Origin: Litoribaculum gwangyangense
Lineage (GTDB): Bacteria; Bacteroidota; Bacteroidia; Flavobacteriales; Flavobacteriaceae
NCBI RefSeq assembly: GCF_039543505.1
Contig: NZ_BAABJW010000002.1
Coordinates: 682,001-746,000, forward strand
Length of the DNA stretch: 64,000 nucleotides
Direction of reading: 5' to 3'
Part shown: in pieces, positions 23,344 to 32,605 of the stretch
Layout: each line of letters opens with the position of its first letter
Position numbering within the stretch: position 1 is the stretch's first letter
Translations under genes and position numbers: made by a program
Notes under the pieces: model-generated
Database searches by the model: none
The model's input: only the letters and a program-made list of their open reading frames with translations
Told to the model about the DNA's origin: nothing

Positions 23344-25104
23344 CTAAATCTTAGCCTGATAGGTATATAAATCAAAGTACCTACCTCCTTTAGCAATGAG
23401 TTCATCGTGGGTGCCCCGCTCTACAATATGGCCAGCTTCAATCACTAAAATTTGGTCTGCTTTTCTAATGGTGCTTAAACGATGGGCGATAACAATGGTG
23501 GTTCTATCTTTCACCAATTCATTTAAACTTTTTTGAATAAGCGCTTCGCTTTCAGTATCCAAATTAGAGGTGGCTTCATCCAAAATAATAATTTTTGGAT
23601 TTGCCAAAATAGCCCTGGCAATGGCTAATCGTTGCCGTTGCCCACCAGAAAGCTTCACGCCTCGTTCCCCTATTAAAGTCTCCAAGCCATCCTCAAACCT
23701 ATCAGTAAACTCATTAACATACGCGGCTTTTACGGCGTTTTGTAATTCTGTTTCAGTGGCATTGGGTCTGGGAAACAGGATGTTTTCCTTAATGGTGCCT
23801 TCAAATAAAAATTCATCTTGTAATACCACACCTAAATATTTACGGTAACTATTTAATTTTACTTTTGATAAATCTTGGTTATCAATGGTCACCTTACCCG
23901 ATTTCGGTGTTAAAAACGTCGCCGATAACCCGGCAATGGTAGATTTTCCAGATCCAGAACTTCCTACTAATGCTGTCACAGAACCTGCCGGTGCTTTAAA
24001 ATTAATGTTGTGTAGTACATCTTTCCCTTCCTCATAAGCAAACGATACATCGTGAAATTGAATATCACCATTTAAGCTTTTCAACTCTATTTCGCGCTCC
24101 AAATTATCCTCCTCGGCGGTCATATTCATGAGTTCTTCGGTTCTATCCAATCCTGCCAAAGCTTCGGTTAGCTGACTACCAATGTTGCTCATTTGTACGA
24201 TGGGCGCTATCATAAAACCAAGAATTAAGGTAAAAAATAGAAAATCTCCGGTAGTCATATCACCTATAATCATATAGTAGCCTCCTATACCCATGATGCC
24301 TGTTGTGGCGACACCAATTAAGAAGGTGGACGAACTCGTCATAAATGCGGTGGCTGTTAAACTCTTCTTTACATTTTGGTATAGCCTTTCAACCCCCCTT
24401 TCAAAAACCTGCTGTTCTTGCTCTTCTGCATTAAATGCCTTGATTACCCGAACACCAGCCAAGGTTTCGGTAAGTCTTCCTGTGACTTCCGCATTTATTT
24501 TCCCACGGGTCCTAAAAATTGGGCGAATGTATTTAAAAGCGCGAAGTGCTATATAACCAAATATAGAGAGTGGAATGAACACAAAAAGGGTCATCCATGG
24601 GTTTAGTTTTATCAAAATAATTAACGAGATAATGGCCGTAAAAGAACCACCAACCAATTGCACCAAACCTGTACCAATTAAGTTTCGAACGCCTTCAACA
24701 TCGGTCATAATCCGCGATACCAACGCACCCGACTTGGTATTATCAAAAAAACTAATAGGCAATGACAATACTTTCTTTTGAACTTTTGCTCGTAACTCAC
24801 TAATCAAATATTGTGCCTGTACACTTAAAATTCGAGTCAGTAAAAACGAGGTTACCGATTGTATTAAAAGGGCTGATAATACTAAAACTATTAAAGTATA
24901 AAGCTGGTCGTAATCTTTATTGGGCACGACTTCATCCAATAAAACCTTGCTTTGCCATGGCAAAACCAAACCCGATAAGCTTTTAATAACAATCAAAACT
25001 AAACCAATAAAAACCAAATTTCGCCGTGGCCAAATGATAGTTTTAAAGGCTTGTAGCATAGTGACCTTTGGTTTTTCTTTGGTTTTATCTTTTAGGTGTT
25101 GCAT
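23344..25104 (-). CDS. MsbA-like ABC exporter (fused permease and ATPase)
   Basis: A 586-residue half-transporter that probably works as a homodimer in the inner membrane. Six helices span about residues 25-320. The ATPase domain has Walker A VGSSGSGKST (about 380-389), signature LSGGQRQRLAIARA (about 485), Walker B IIILDEATS and the H-loop IAHRLST. The family includes the lipid A flippase MsbA and multidrug exporters; the substrate is not fixed by sequence. It stands alone on the minus strand, after a terminator that separates it from the small basic protein gene. Confidence 0.9.
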   Translation of the reverse strand: MQHLKDKTKEKPKVTMLQAFKTIIWPRRNLVFIGLVLIVIKSLSGLVLPWQSKVLLDEVVPNKDYDQLYTLIVLVLSALLIQSVTSFLLTRILSVQAQYLISELRAKVQKKVLSLPISFFDNTKSGALVSRIMTDVEGVRNLIGTGLVQLVGGSFTAIISLIILIKLNPWMTLFVFIPLSIFGYIALRAFKYIRPIFRTRGKINAEVTGRLTETLAGVRVIKAFNAEEQEQQVFERGVERLYQNVKKSLTATAFMTSSSTFLIGVATTGIMGIGGYYMIIGDMTTGDFLFFTLILGFMIAPIVQMSNIGSQLTEALAGLDRTEELMNMTAEEDNLEREIELKSLNGDIQFHDVSFAYEEGKDVLHNINFKAPAGSVTALVGSSGSGKSTIAGLSATFLTPKSGKVTIDNQDLSKVKLNSYRKYLGVVLQDEFLFEGTIKENILFPRPNATETELQNAVKAAYVNEFTDRFEDGLETLIGERGVKLSGGQRQRLAIARAILANPKIIILDEATSNLDTESEALIQKSLNELVKDRTTIVIAHRLSTIRKADQILVIEAGHIVERGTHDELIAKGGRYFDLYTYQAKI

Positions 25105-25174
25105 TTGAGTTTCATTTAAATAGCGAGTAAAAATACGTATTCTCTAGAACGCACTCTAAAAAATACTTTAAAAT

Positions 25175-25205
25175 AAAAAACCACTTTTAAAAAGTGGTTT
25201 TATTT
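25175..25205. terminator. Terminator hairpin downstream of the small basic protein gene
   Basis: A-rich and T-rich flanks surround an inverted repeat with core ACCACTTTT (from 25180) and AAAAGTGGT (to 25199). It can terminate the minus-strand small gene (stop 25228) and separates it from the ABC exporter start at 25104. Confidence 0.65.
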
Positions 25206-25227
25206 AAAAATTCTGTAATACTGTAAA

Positions 25228-25332
25228 CTAAGTGCGTTTAGCTTTTTTAGCTAATTTTGCTGCCTTCTTTTCCTTAGGCGTTAAAACAGCCTCTTTTTTT
25301 ACATTCTTTTTTGCATCATGCGATTTTGCCAT
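25228..25332 (-). CDS. Tiny lysine-rich protein (34 residues)
   Basis: A 34-residue basic ORF, MAKSHDAKKNVKKEAVLT at the N-terminus and ending AKKAKRT, that is about 40 percent lysine with alternating alanine. Similar short Lys/Ala proteins with a MAKSH start are common in Flavobacteriaceae, so I regard it as a real gene. It may bind nucleic acid or ribosomes, but no function is known. A terminator hairpin follows, and the alcohol dehydrogenase gene lies 29 nt upstream on the same strand, suggesting cotranscription. Confidence 0.65.
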   Translation of the reverse strand: MAKSHDAKKNVKKEAVLTPKEKKAAKLAKKAKRT

Positions 25333-25361
25333 GATTATTATTTTTAATGATTAAACTAAAA

Positions 25362-26369
25362 TTAAGCTTTTAATACAATTCTAAAACGGGCCTTTCCATC
25401 TTCTAGGTGTTTCATAGCTTTGTTAACGTCGTCCATTTTAAATTCTTCTACTGTTGGATAGATATTATGTCTTACACAAAATTCTAACATTTTTCTAGTA
25501 AGTGCTATACTTCCCAAAGGACTTCCTCCAACCGATTTTTCTCCCATAATCATGCTAAAAGCAGGAATGGCCATAGGCTCTAAAACGGCTCCAACGGTAT
25601 GTAATTTACCCTGTGGAGCTAAAGTTGTTAAAAATGAATTCCAATCTAGCGTGACATTAGTTGTATTTAAAATAAAATCTAAAGTGCCTGCGATACTATC
25701 TAAATCCTCAGGATTCGTAGAATCTACTACATGATGCGCTCCCATTTTTAAAATACTATCCTTTTTATTTGGATTAGAGCTAAAAGCAGTAACCTCGCAA
25801 CCCCAAGCTTTTAAAAATTTTATAGCCATATGCCCTAGCCCTCCAATTCCAATAACACCGACTTTATCAGTAGGTTGTACACCCGATAAAACGATTGGGT
25901 TAAAAACGGTAATACCACCACAAAATAAAGGGCCGGCTTTTGCGATATCCAATCCTTTTGGTAACGGAGTTACCCATGACCAATGTCCGCGAACCCTATC
26001 TGCAAATCCGCCATGGCGACCTACTATTGTGCTTTCTGCGGTACCACACAAATGTTGTTTCCCATCCAAGCATTGATTGCACTGCATACAGGAGGCCGAA
26101 TACCAACCCATACCAACTTTATCTCCTATTTTTAAGTTTTTAACTTCGCTTCCCATAGCTACAACTTCACCAACTATTTCATGCCCTGGCACTAAGGGAA
26201 ATTGGGACATTCCCCATTCATTATTTATCATACTCAAATCTGAATGACAAATACCACAATACAAAACTTTAATGTCTACATGTTCACTATCAATTTTAGG
26301 TAATTCGTATTGAAACTTTTCTAATGTACCACCTGCCTCATTTGCAGCATATGCATTCACTTTAATCAT
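25362..26369 (-). CDS. Zinc-dependent NAD(P) alcohol dehydrogenase (YahK/CAD-like)
   Basis: A 335-residue medium-chain dehydrogenase that interconverts aldehydes and alcohols. The catalytic zinc site is seen as CGICHSD and GHEIVGEV, the structural zinc site as CMQCNQCLDGKQHLC, and the Rossmann nucleotide loop as GIGGLGHMAI (about 170-179). It is closest to the broad-specificity NADPH-dependent aldehyde reductases (YahK, cinnamyl alcohol dehydrogenase type). Length is normal. It lies upstream of the tiny lysine-rich gene and is divergent from the FAH-family gene. Confidence 0.9.
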   Translation of the reverse strand: MIKVNAYAANEAGGTLEKFQYELPKIDSEHVDIKVLYCGICHSDLSMINNEWGMSQFPLVPGHEIVGEVVAMGSEVKNLKIGDKVGMGWYSASCMQCNQCLDGKQHLCGTAESTIVGRHGGFADRVRGHWSWVTPLPKGLDIAKAGPLFCGGITVFNPIVLSGVQPTDKVGVIGIGGLGHMAIKFLKAWGCEVTAFSSNPNKKDSILKMGAHHVVDSTNPEDLDSIAGTLDFILNTTNVTLDWNSFLTTLAPQGKLHTVGAVLEPMAIPAFSMIMGEKSVGGSPLGSIALTRKMLEFCVRHNIYPTVEEFKMDDVNKAMKHLEDGKARFRIVLKA

Positions 26370-26503
26370 ATCTAAATTGTTTAAAAATTACATGTATCAA
26401 GGTACTAATAATAAATTATTTACATAAAAATAATTAGTTAAATTTCTTTATCATTATTACTCATTAATTATTAATTTTAAACCCAAGTTTTAATTTTTTA
26501 CAA

Positions 26504-27118
26504 GTGAAAATAATAGGTATTGGGAAAAACTACGTTAACGACATCAGCGAGGTAAGTTCTTTAAAAAAAGGGGAGCAATTAATTTTTATAAAAGCTGAAA
26601 GCACCCTAGTTACGAACAATAAAAACATTGAATTTCCAAAGATTACCAGTGAGCTTCTTTATGAAGTTGAATTGGTTATCAAAATTGCAAAAAAAGGAAA
26701 GGAAATATCTGAGGAAATAGCCAATTCATATATTTCTGAAATGGCTGTTGGTATAGACTATACAGCAAAAGATGTTTTAAATGCTAGTAGGGAAAACAAG
26801 GGGCCATGGGCCTTGGCAAAGGGCTTTGATGGTGCATCACCTATTTCTTCGTTTAAGCCTATTTCTAGTTTCAAAAATTTGAATGACATTAATTTTGATT
26901 TAAAAATCAACGGTCAACCAAAACAAAAAGGAAATACTGGACATATGATTTATAATTTTGCAGAAATCATTGCCTATGTATCGAAATATATGACCCTTGA
27001 GGCTGGCGACCTCATTTTTACAGGAACGCCGGCAAGTGGTGCTGGCCAAAATTTTAAAGGTGATCATTTACAAGCTTCTATCGAAGGAGAATTGCTATTG
27101 GATTTTAAATTAGTATAA
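26504..27118 (+). CDS. Fumarylacetoacetate hydrolase (FAH) family protein
   Basis: A 204-residue FAH-fold enzyme starting at GTG, which yields the conserved N-terminus MKIIGIGKNY; no ATG fits. Metal ligands appear as YEVELVIKI (Glu-x-Glu), a GIDYTAKD segment, and the C-terminal GDLIFTGTPASGAG loop. Short members act as acylpyruvate hydrolases or oxaloacetate decarboxylases. The stop lies 3 nt from the stop of the convergent acs gene. Confidence 0.88.
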   Translation: MKIIGIGKNYVNDISEVSSLKKGEQLIFIKAESTLVTNNKNIEFPKITSELLYEVELVIKIAKKGKEISEEIANSYISEMAVGIDYTAKDVLNASRENKGPWALAKGFDGASPISSFKPISSFKNLNDINFDLKINGQPKQKGNTGHMIYNFAEIIAYVSKYMTLEAGDLIFTGTPASGAGQNFKGDHLQASIEGELLLDFKLV

Positions 27119-27121
27119 TTC

Positions 27122-29029
27122 TTATAAAGCATTATCCATTATCTCCTGCACGACTTCAGGGTTTAAAAGCGTACTGGTATCTCCTAAATTACTGGTATCC
27201 TTGCAGGCTATTTTTCTTAAAATACGTCGCATGATTTTTCCGCTTCTTGTTTTAGGTAAACCACTTGTAAACTGAATTTTATCCAGTTTTGCAATGGGGC
27301 CAATATGCTCGGTGATAATTTGATTGATTTCCTTTCGAAGATTATTGTGATCTCGAGTTTCACCTACATCCTTTAAAATGACGTAGCCATAAAGCGCATT
27401 TCCTTTAATATCATGTGGAAATCCAACAATCGCACTTTCAGCAACTGCGGGGTGTTCATTAATGGCATCTTCAATGGGTGCAGTTCCTAAGTTATGACCC
27501 GAGACTATAATGACGTCATCTACCCTACCAGTAATTCGATAATACCCAACCTCATCACGCAAAGCGCCATCACCAGTAAAATATTTGTTTTCAAACGCCG
27601 AGAAATAAGTATCTCTGTAACGCTCATGGTTGCCCCAGATGGTTCTTGCCATACTAGGCCATGGAAATTTAATACACAAACGACCGTCTACTTGGTTCCC
27701 TTTTATTTCTTTACCATTTTCGTCCATTAGAGCAGGCTGAATACCAATAAATGGTAAGGTAGCATACGTTGGTTTGGTTGGCGTTACAAAAGGTATGGGA
27801 GTTATCATGATTCCTCCGGTTTCAGTTTGCCACCAAGTGTCTACAATCGGGCTTTTTTTCTTTCCTATATTATCGTTGTACCAATGCCATGCTTCTTCAT
27901 TAATAGGTTCTCCTACAGAACCTAAGACCTTTAATGAAGATAAATCATGTTTCTCAATAAATTCCATGCCCTCTTTTGCTAACGCTCGAATGGCCGTTGG
28001 TGCGGTATAAAATTGGTTGACTTTGTGCTTTTCTATAATTTGCCAAAAACGTCCGAAATTCGGGTAACTTGGCACGCCTTCAAACATTACCGTGGTGGCA
28101 CCATTCACCAAAGGGCCATAAACAATATAACTATGTCCCGTAATCCATCCTATATCGGCTGTACACCAATAGACATCCGTTTCTCTGTATTGAAATACGT
28201 TTTTAAAGGTGTAAGCCGTATAAACCATGTATCCTGCCGTGCTGTGCACCATACCCTTGGGTTTTCCTGTAGACCCCGATGTATATAAAATAAATAATGG
28301 GTCTTCGGCATCCATAATTTCAGCTTTGCAATCATCGGAAGCCTCATCCAAAAGCGGTTGTAACCAATGGTCGCGACCTAATGTCATGTTTATTTCTGAA
28401 CAAATACGTTTGGCTACTAAAACTGATTTTACACCTTTACAATTTTCAAGTGCATCATCCACTATACCTTTTAAATCGATGGTTTTCGCACCACGATATG
28501 AACCATCACTGGTAATCACCATTTTACAGTCACTATCGTTTATTCTGGTAGATAATGCTGTAGAAGAAAATCCCGCAAACACCACAGAATGGATGGCTCC
28601 TATTCTTGCACAAGCCAAGACGGAAATAGCCAATTCAGGTATCATAGGTAGATAAATACAAATTCTATCGCCTTTTGAAATACCAAACGATTTTAAAACA
28701 TTAGCAAACTTATTAACCCGTTTGTGTAATTCTTTGTAAGTAATATGCTCTGGAAGTTCACTTGGATTGTTTGGTTCGAAAAGAATAGCCGTTTTATCAC
28801 CTCTGGTTGCTAAATGTCTATCAATACAGTTTTCGGTGATATTAAGTTTAGCCCCTTCAAACCATTTGACTTCAGGTTTAGTAAAATCCCAACTCAATAC
28901 ATTATCCCACTTTTTTCGCCATATAAAATGCTCTTCTGCTACTTCTTCCCAAAAATTTTCTGGTTCCCTGATTGATTTTCTATAAACTTGATAATATTCC
29001 TCTAAGTGTTTTATGTGGTAATTACTCAT
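27122..29029 (-). CDS. acs: Acetate--CoA ligase (AMP-forming)
   Basis: A 635-residue ANL-family enzyme that makes acetyl-CoA from acetate, ATP and CoA via acetyl-AMP. Motifs in order: P-loop YTSGSTGKPKGMVHS (about 250-264), adenylate motif DTWWQTETGG (about 398-407), hinge ITGRVDDVIIVSGH and the C-terminal TRSGKIMRR, whose lysine is the reversible acetylation site. Full length for Acs. It is the third gene of a DUF4212, symporter, acs unit (42 nt after the symporter), which couples uptake with activation. Confidence 0.96.
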   Translation of the reverse strand: MSNYHIKHLEEYYQVYRKSIREPENFWEEVAEEHFIWRKKWDNVLSWDFTKPEVKWFEGAKLNITENCIDRHLATRGDKTAILFEPNNPSELPEHITYKELHKRVNKFANVLKSFGISKGDRICIYLPMIPELAISVLACARIGAIHSVVFAGFSSTALSTRINDSDCKMVITSDGSYRGAKTIDLKGIVDDALENCKGVKSVLVAKRICSEINMTLGRDHWLQPLLDEASDDCKAEIMDAEDPLFILYTSGSTGKPKGMVHSTAGYMVYTAYTFKNVFQYRETDVYWCTADIGWITGHSYIVYGPLVNGATTVMFEGVPSYPNFGRFWQIIEKHKVNQFYTAPTAIRALAKEGMEFIEKHDLSSLKVLGSVGEPINEEAWHWYNDNIGKKKSPIVDTWWQTETGGIMITPIPFVTPTKPTYATLPFIGIQPALMDENGKEIKGNQVDGRLCIKFPWPSMARTIWGNHERYRDTYFSAFENKYFTGDGALRDEVGYYRITGRVDDVIIVSGHNLGTAPIEDAINEHPAVAESAIVGFPHDIKGNALYGYVILKDVGETRDHNNLRKEINQIITEHIGPIAKLDKIQFTSGLPKTRSGKIMRRILRKIACKDTSNLGDTSTLLNPEVVQEIMDNAL

Positions 29030-29071
29030 TTTTTAGTTACTCTTTTATGGTTTAGTTGTTAACGGTTTAGC

Positions 29072-30808
29072 TTAATGACCAGTTGCCTCCGCGGCACCGC
29101 TGGGTATTCTAATTAACTCAACAATGTCTTGTACCTCTTCTGGTGGATCTGGAGTAAATTTCATTATAATTATTGAAACAATAAAATTTAAAATCATCGC
29201 CACAGTTCCAAAGCCCTCAGGCGAAATGCCAAACCACCATTCACTTTTATCTGGAACTACTTCGTCAAACCAGCCTAATTTATATTTAATCATGTAAAGA
29301 AGCATGGCAGTAATGCCTACTACCATACCAGCAATAGCGCCTTCCTTATTCATTTTTTTATAGAAAATACCTAAAATAATGGCAGGGAAAAAGGAAGCTG
29401 CAGCCAATCCAAAGGCTAAAGCAACAACGGCAGCAACAAAACCAGGTGGATTAATACCAAAGTAACCAGCAACACACACCGCTCCAACAGCCGACAAACG
29501 CGCCGTCACTAATTCGCCCTTTTCTGAAATTTTTGGATTGATAATTTTTTTAATTAAATCGTGTGAAACAGATGAAGAAATTACCAAAAGTAAACCTGCA
29601 GCCGTTGATAAGGCCGCTGCTAGACCACCAGCTGCTACTAGGGCTATAACCCAATCCGGTAATTTAGCAATTTCTGGGTTGGCTAAAACCATGATATCTC
29701 TATCTACTACTAATTCATTTTCTTGCTCATTAGCCACATATTGGATTAATCCATCATTATTTTTATCATTAAACATTATTAACCCAGTGGTTTCCCATTT
29801 CTTAAACCATTCAGGTACATCAACATAAGGTTGATTAGATACGGTTTCTATCATGTTTGTTCTGGCAAAAACAGCTACCGCAGGCGCTGTACTGTATAAA
29901 ATAACAATCAATAGTAAAGCAATTCCTGCAGATTTCCGAGCATCTTTAACACGCTTAACGGTAAAAAAACGAACAATAACATGGGGCAATCCTGCCGTTC
30001 CAACCATTAAAGCTAAAGTAATAGCAAAAACATCCACTAGAGATTTTGATCCTTCGGTGTATTCATTAAATCCTAATTCTGTACTCAAACCATCTAACTT
30101 ATCTAATAAATAAGTTCCAGAGCCATCTGATAGCGTACTTCCAAATCCAAGCTGTGGTATGGGATTTCCTGTCATTTGGATAGAAATAAATATGGCGGGT
30201 ACCATAAAGGCAAAAATAAGGACACAGTATTGAGCAACCTGAGTATAGGTAATTCCCTTCATACCACCTAAAACAGCATAAAACAATACGATAATCATAC
30301 CTATAATAACGCCAGCATTGATATCAACTTCCAAAAAACGGGAAAACACAATACCTACTCCCCGCATTTGACCTGCTACATAGGTAAATGACACCAATAA
30401 TGCGCAAAATACAGCTACTAATCTTGCAGTTTTAGAATAATATCTATCGCCTATAAAATCTGGAACTGTAAACTTTCCAAACTTTCGTAAATAAGGTGCT
30501 AACAATAATGCAAGAAGTACATAACCTCCTGTCCATCCCATCAAATACACAGCCCCATCATAGCCAGCAAAAGAAATAATTCCTGCCATAGAAATAAAAG
30601 ATGCGGCACTCATCCAATCGGCTGCTGTGGCCATGCCGTTCGCTAACGGGGATACACCACCGCCTGCGACATAAAATTCTTTGGTGGATCCTGCCCTTGA
30701 CCAAATGGCTATTCCAATATACAAAGCAAATGTTAGCCCAACTAATATGTATGTCCAGTTTTGGACACCAATAGACTCCAATAAAAATATACTATTTGTC
30801 ATACCCAT
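29072..30808 (-). CDS. Sodium:solute symporter, probable acetate/monocarboxylate permease (ActP-like)
   Basis: A 578-residue SSS-family carrier with about thirteen helices. Features include YVAGGGVSPLANGMATAADWMS (helix 1-2), ITYTQVAQYCVLIFAF and HVIVRFFTVK. A long extracytoplasmic loop interrupts the middle (about 335-385). Members of this subgroup pair with a small DUF4212 subunit and carry acetate or other monocarboxylates. The 17-nt overlap with the DUF4212 gene and the acs gene 42 nt downstream support acetate. An internal ATG two codons in is an alternative start. Confidence 0.88.
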   Translation of the reverse strand: MGMTNSIFLLESIGVQNWTYILVGLTFALYIGIAIWSRAGSTKEFYVAGGGVSPLANGMATAADWMSAASFISMAGIISFAGYDGAVYLMGWTGGYVLLALLLAPYLRKFGKFTVPDFIGDRYYSKTARLVAVFCALLVSFTYVAGQMRGVGIVFSRFLEVDINAGVIIGMIIVLFYAVLGGMKGITYTQVAQYCVLIFAFMVPAIFISIQMTGNPIPQLGFGSTLSDGSGTYLLDKLDGLSTELGFNEYTEGSKSLVDVFAITLALMVGTAGLPHVIVRFFTVKRVKDARKSAGIALLLIVILYSTAPAVAVFARTNMIETVSNQPYVDVPEWFKKWETTGLIMFNDKNNDGLIQYVANEQENELVVDRDIMVLANPEIAKLPDWVIALVAAGGLAAALSTAAGLLLVISSSVSHDLIKKIINPKISEKGELVTARLSAVGAVCVAGYFGINPPGFVAAVVALAFGLAAASFFPAIILGIFYKKMNKEGAIAGMVVGITAMLLYMIKYKLGWFDEVVPDKSEWWFGISPEGFGTVAMILNFIVSIIIMKFTPDPPEEVQDIVELIRIPSGAAEATGH

Positions 30809-31046
30809 ATTTTTTGTCGAGTTTATTCATTAATCGAACATACACAAAAATTATAACCACAAAAACATACATCGCTCCTTGTTGGGCAAACCAAAATCCA
30901 AGTTTAAAGCCACCCCATTTTATCTCGTTTAGAGCTTCTTTGAATAAAATACCGGCTCCGTAGGATACCATAAACCATATGGCCAACAATATAAGTACAT
31001 ACCGTATATTTTCTTTCCAATAGGCTTTAGCGTTATTTTTTTTCAT
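30792..31046 (-). CDS. DUF4212 small subunit of a sodium/solute symporter
   Basis: An 84-residue membrane protein with two hydrophobic helices (YVLILLAIWFMVSYGAGILF and GAMYVFVVIIFVYVRLM) and the family-typical N-terminus KAYWKENIRY. DUF4212 proteins are almost always encoded just before an ActP-type symporter and are thought to be its accessory subunit. Its 3' end overlaps the symporter gene by 17 nt, and the two are followed by acs. Confidence 0.9.
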   Translation of the reverse strand: MKKNNAKAYWKENIRYVLILLAIWFMVSYGAGILFKEALNEIKWGGFKLGFWFAQQGAMYVFVVIIFVYVRLMNKLDKKYGYDK

Positions 31047-31089
31047 ATTTATTTAGTTATTTGAAGTTTTATATACACTATTCTAGAAA

Positions 31090-31097
31090 CAAACTTA
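31090..31097 (-). promoter_or_regulatory. Putative -7 promoter element of the acetate operon
   Basis: On the minus strand this reads TAAGTTTG (TAnnTTTG), 43 nt upstream of the DUF4212 start at 31046. It could drive DUF4212, symporter and acs together. Confidence 0.36.
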
Positions 31098-31162
31098 ATA
31101 GTAATAGTATTTAATGTAGGAGACATATCATTCATAAATAGGGGTAATTTCTTAAAATTCAT

Positions 31163-32521
31163 TTACTTCATTCTATGTATATAATCTTTAAATTCTTTTA
31201 TCACTTTGGGGGCCAACATAAGGGTTGCTATCATAGTTGGAATCGCCATTAGGGCAAAAACGCCATCAATTAAATTTAACATCATAGAAAATGGTGTGGT
31301 AGCAGCCAAAATAATACTAAGGATATAAATATAATTATAATAATGTTTTTTATCAGCTCCTATTAAAAATGATAGGCATTTTGTACCATAATAAGAATAG
31401 GAAAACAATGAAGAAATGCTAAAAGTTGCCACACAAATCATTAATAAATACTTACCATAAACAGGCATGGTATGACTGAATGCTGATGCTGTTAAACTCA
31501 CGCCGTTATCTGTTGTGGTATGCCAAACTCCAGTAACTAAAATAGCCAAGGCCGTAAGAGTACAAATTACTAAGGTATCAATAGCCGGACCTAACATAGC
31601 TACTAATCCTTCTCTTATAGGCTCATTTGTTTTAGCCGCACCATGGGCCATAGGTGCTGTACCTATACCAGCTTCATTAGAAAAAGCACCCCGACGAATT
31701 CCTAATAATATTAGAGCCCCCAGAACGCCTCCATAAAACGGTTCACCTTTATAATTTTCAGCTGAAAAAGCATCCGTGAGAATCATCATAAAATATTTAG
31801 GTACCACCTCATAATTAGAAATCAAAATAAACAACACCAAAATAAAATAAAGAAATACCATACTCGGTACCATTTTAGAAGCCGTATCGCTAATGCGCTT
31901 TAAACCTCCTAAAATTATCAAAGCAGTAATGGAAACCAATATTATTGCTAAAATTAAGTTAGACTGCAAGCCCACCTCAAAACCATATGGAATTAAAACA
32001 ATATCATTAATTGCCTGCGTTAATTGATTAACATTAACCACCGGTAATGCACCAATCATTCCGAAAATACAAAATAATATTGCCAGTGGTTTCCATTGTT
32101 TACCAAGTCCCTCGGTGATAAAATACATAGGCCCCCCTTGTATATTACCAGCTGAGTCTTTTCCGCGATACAACACCGCTAAACTACAAGTAAAAAATTT
32201 TGTAGACATCCCAATAATGGCGCTAACCCACATCCAAAACATGGCCCCTGGACCACCAACCGAAATAGCTACTGCAACACCCGCTATATTTCCCATACCT
32301 ATAGTAGATGACAACGCCGTGGTTAAAGCTTTAAAATGACTTATTTCTCCTGAATCTTCGGGATTATCGTATTTCCCACGAAGTACTTGAATGGCATGAC
32401 CTAAAAAGCGAAATGGCAAAAACCTTGAATAAATCAATAAATACAAACCTCCACCAATTAACAAAATTACCAATGGCAATCCCCATGCGTAATCAGAAAA
32501 GGTTTTAATAAGCTCATTCAT
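31163..32521 (-). CDS. Sodium:alanine (AGCS) symporter family protein
   Basis: A 452-residue amino-acid:cation symporter with about eleven helices. It carries the family signature GGPGAMFWMWVSAIIGMSTKF (about 88-108) and the later AGIGTAPMAHGAAKTNEP segment (about 285-302), both near the sodium and alanine sites. Substrates in the family are alanine or glycine. A 116-nt gap separates it from the acetate operon on the same strand, with no terminator seen. Confidence 0.92.
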   Translation of the reverse strand: MNELIKTFSDYAWGLPLVILLIGGGLYLLIYSRFLPFRFLGHAIQVLRGKYDNPEDSGEISHFKALTTALSSTIGMGNIAGVAVAISVGGPGAMFWMWVSAIIGMSTKFFTCSLAVLYRGKDSAGNIQGGPMYFITEGLGKQWKPLAILFCIFGMIGALPVVNVNQLTQAINDIVLIPYGFEVGLQSNLILAIILVSITALIILGGLKRISDTASKMVPSMVFLYFILVLFILISNYEVVPKYFMMILTDAFSAENYKGEPFYGGVLGALILLGIRRGAFSNEAGIGTAPMAHGAAKTNEPIREGLVAMLGPAIDTLVICTLTALAILVTGVWHTTTDNGVSLTASAFSHTMPVYGKYLLMICVATFSISSLFSYSYYGTKCLSFLIGADKKHYYNYIYILSIILAATTPFSMMLNLIDGVFALMAIPTMIATLMLAPKVIKEFKDYIHRMK

Positions 32522-32605
32522 AATTTATAGGCCTTTTAATAAATAATTTATAAATATATCACTTTACAAACATTCACATTTAATTATTTAAAAGTATATT
32601 TATCA

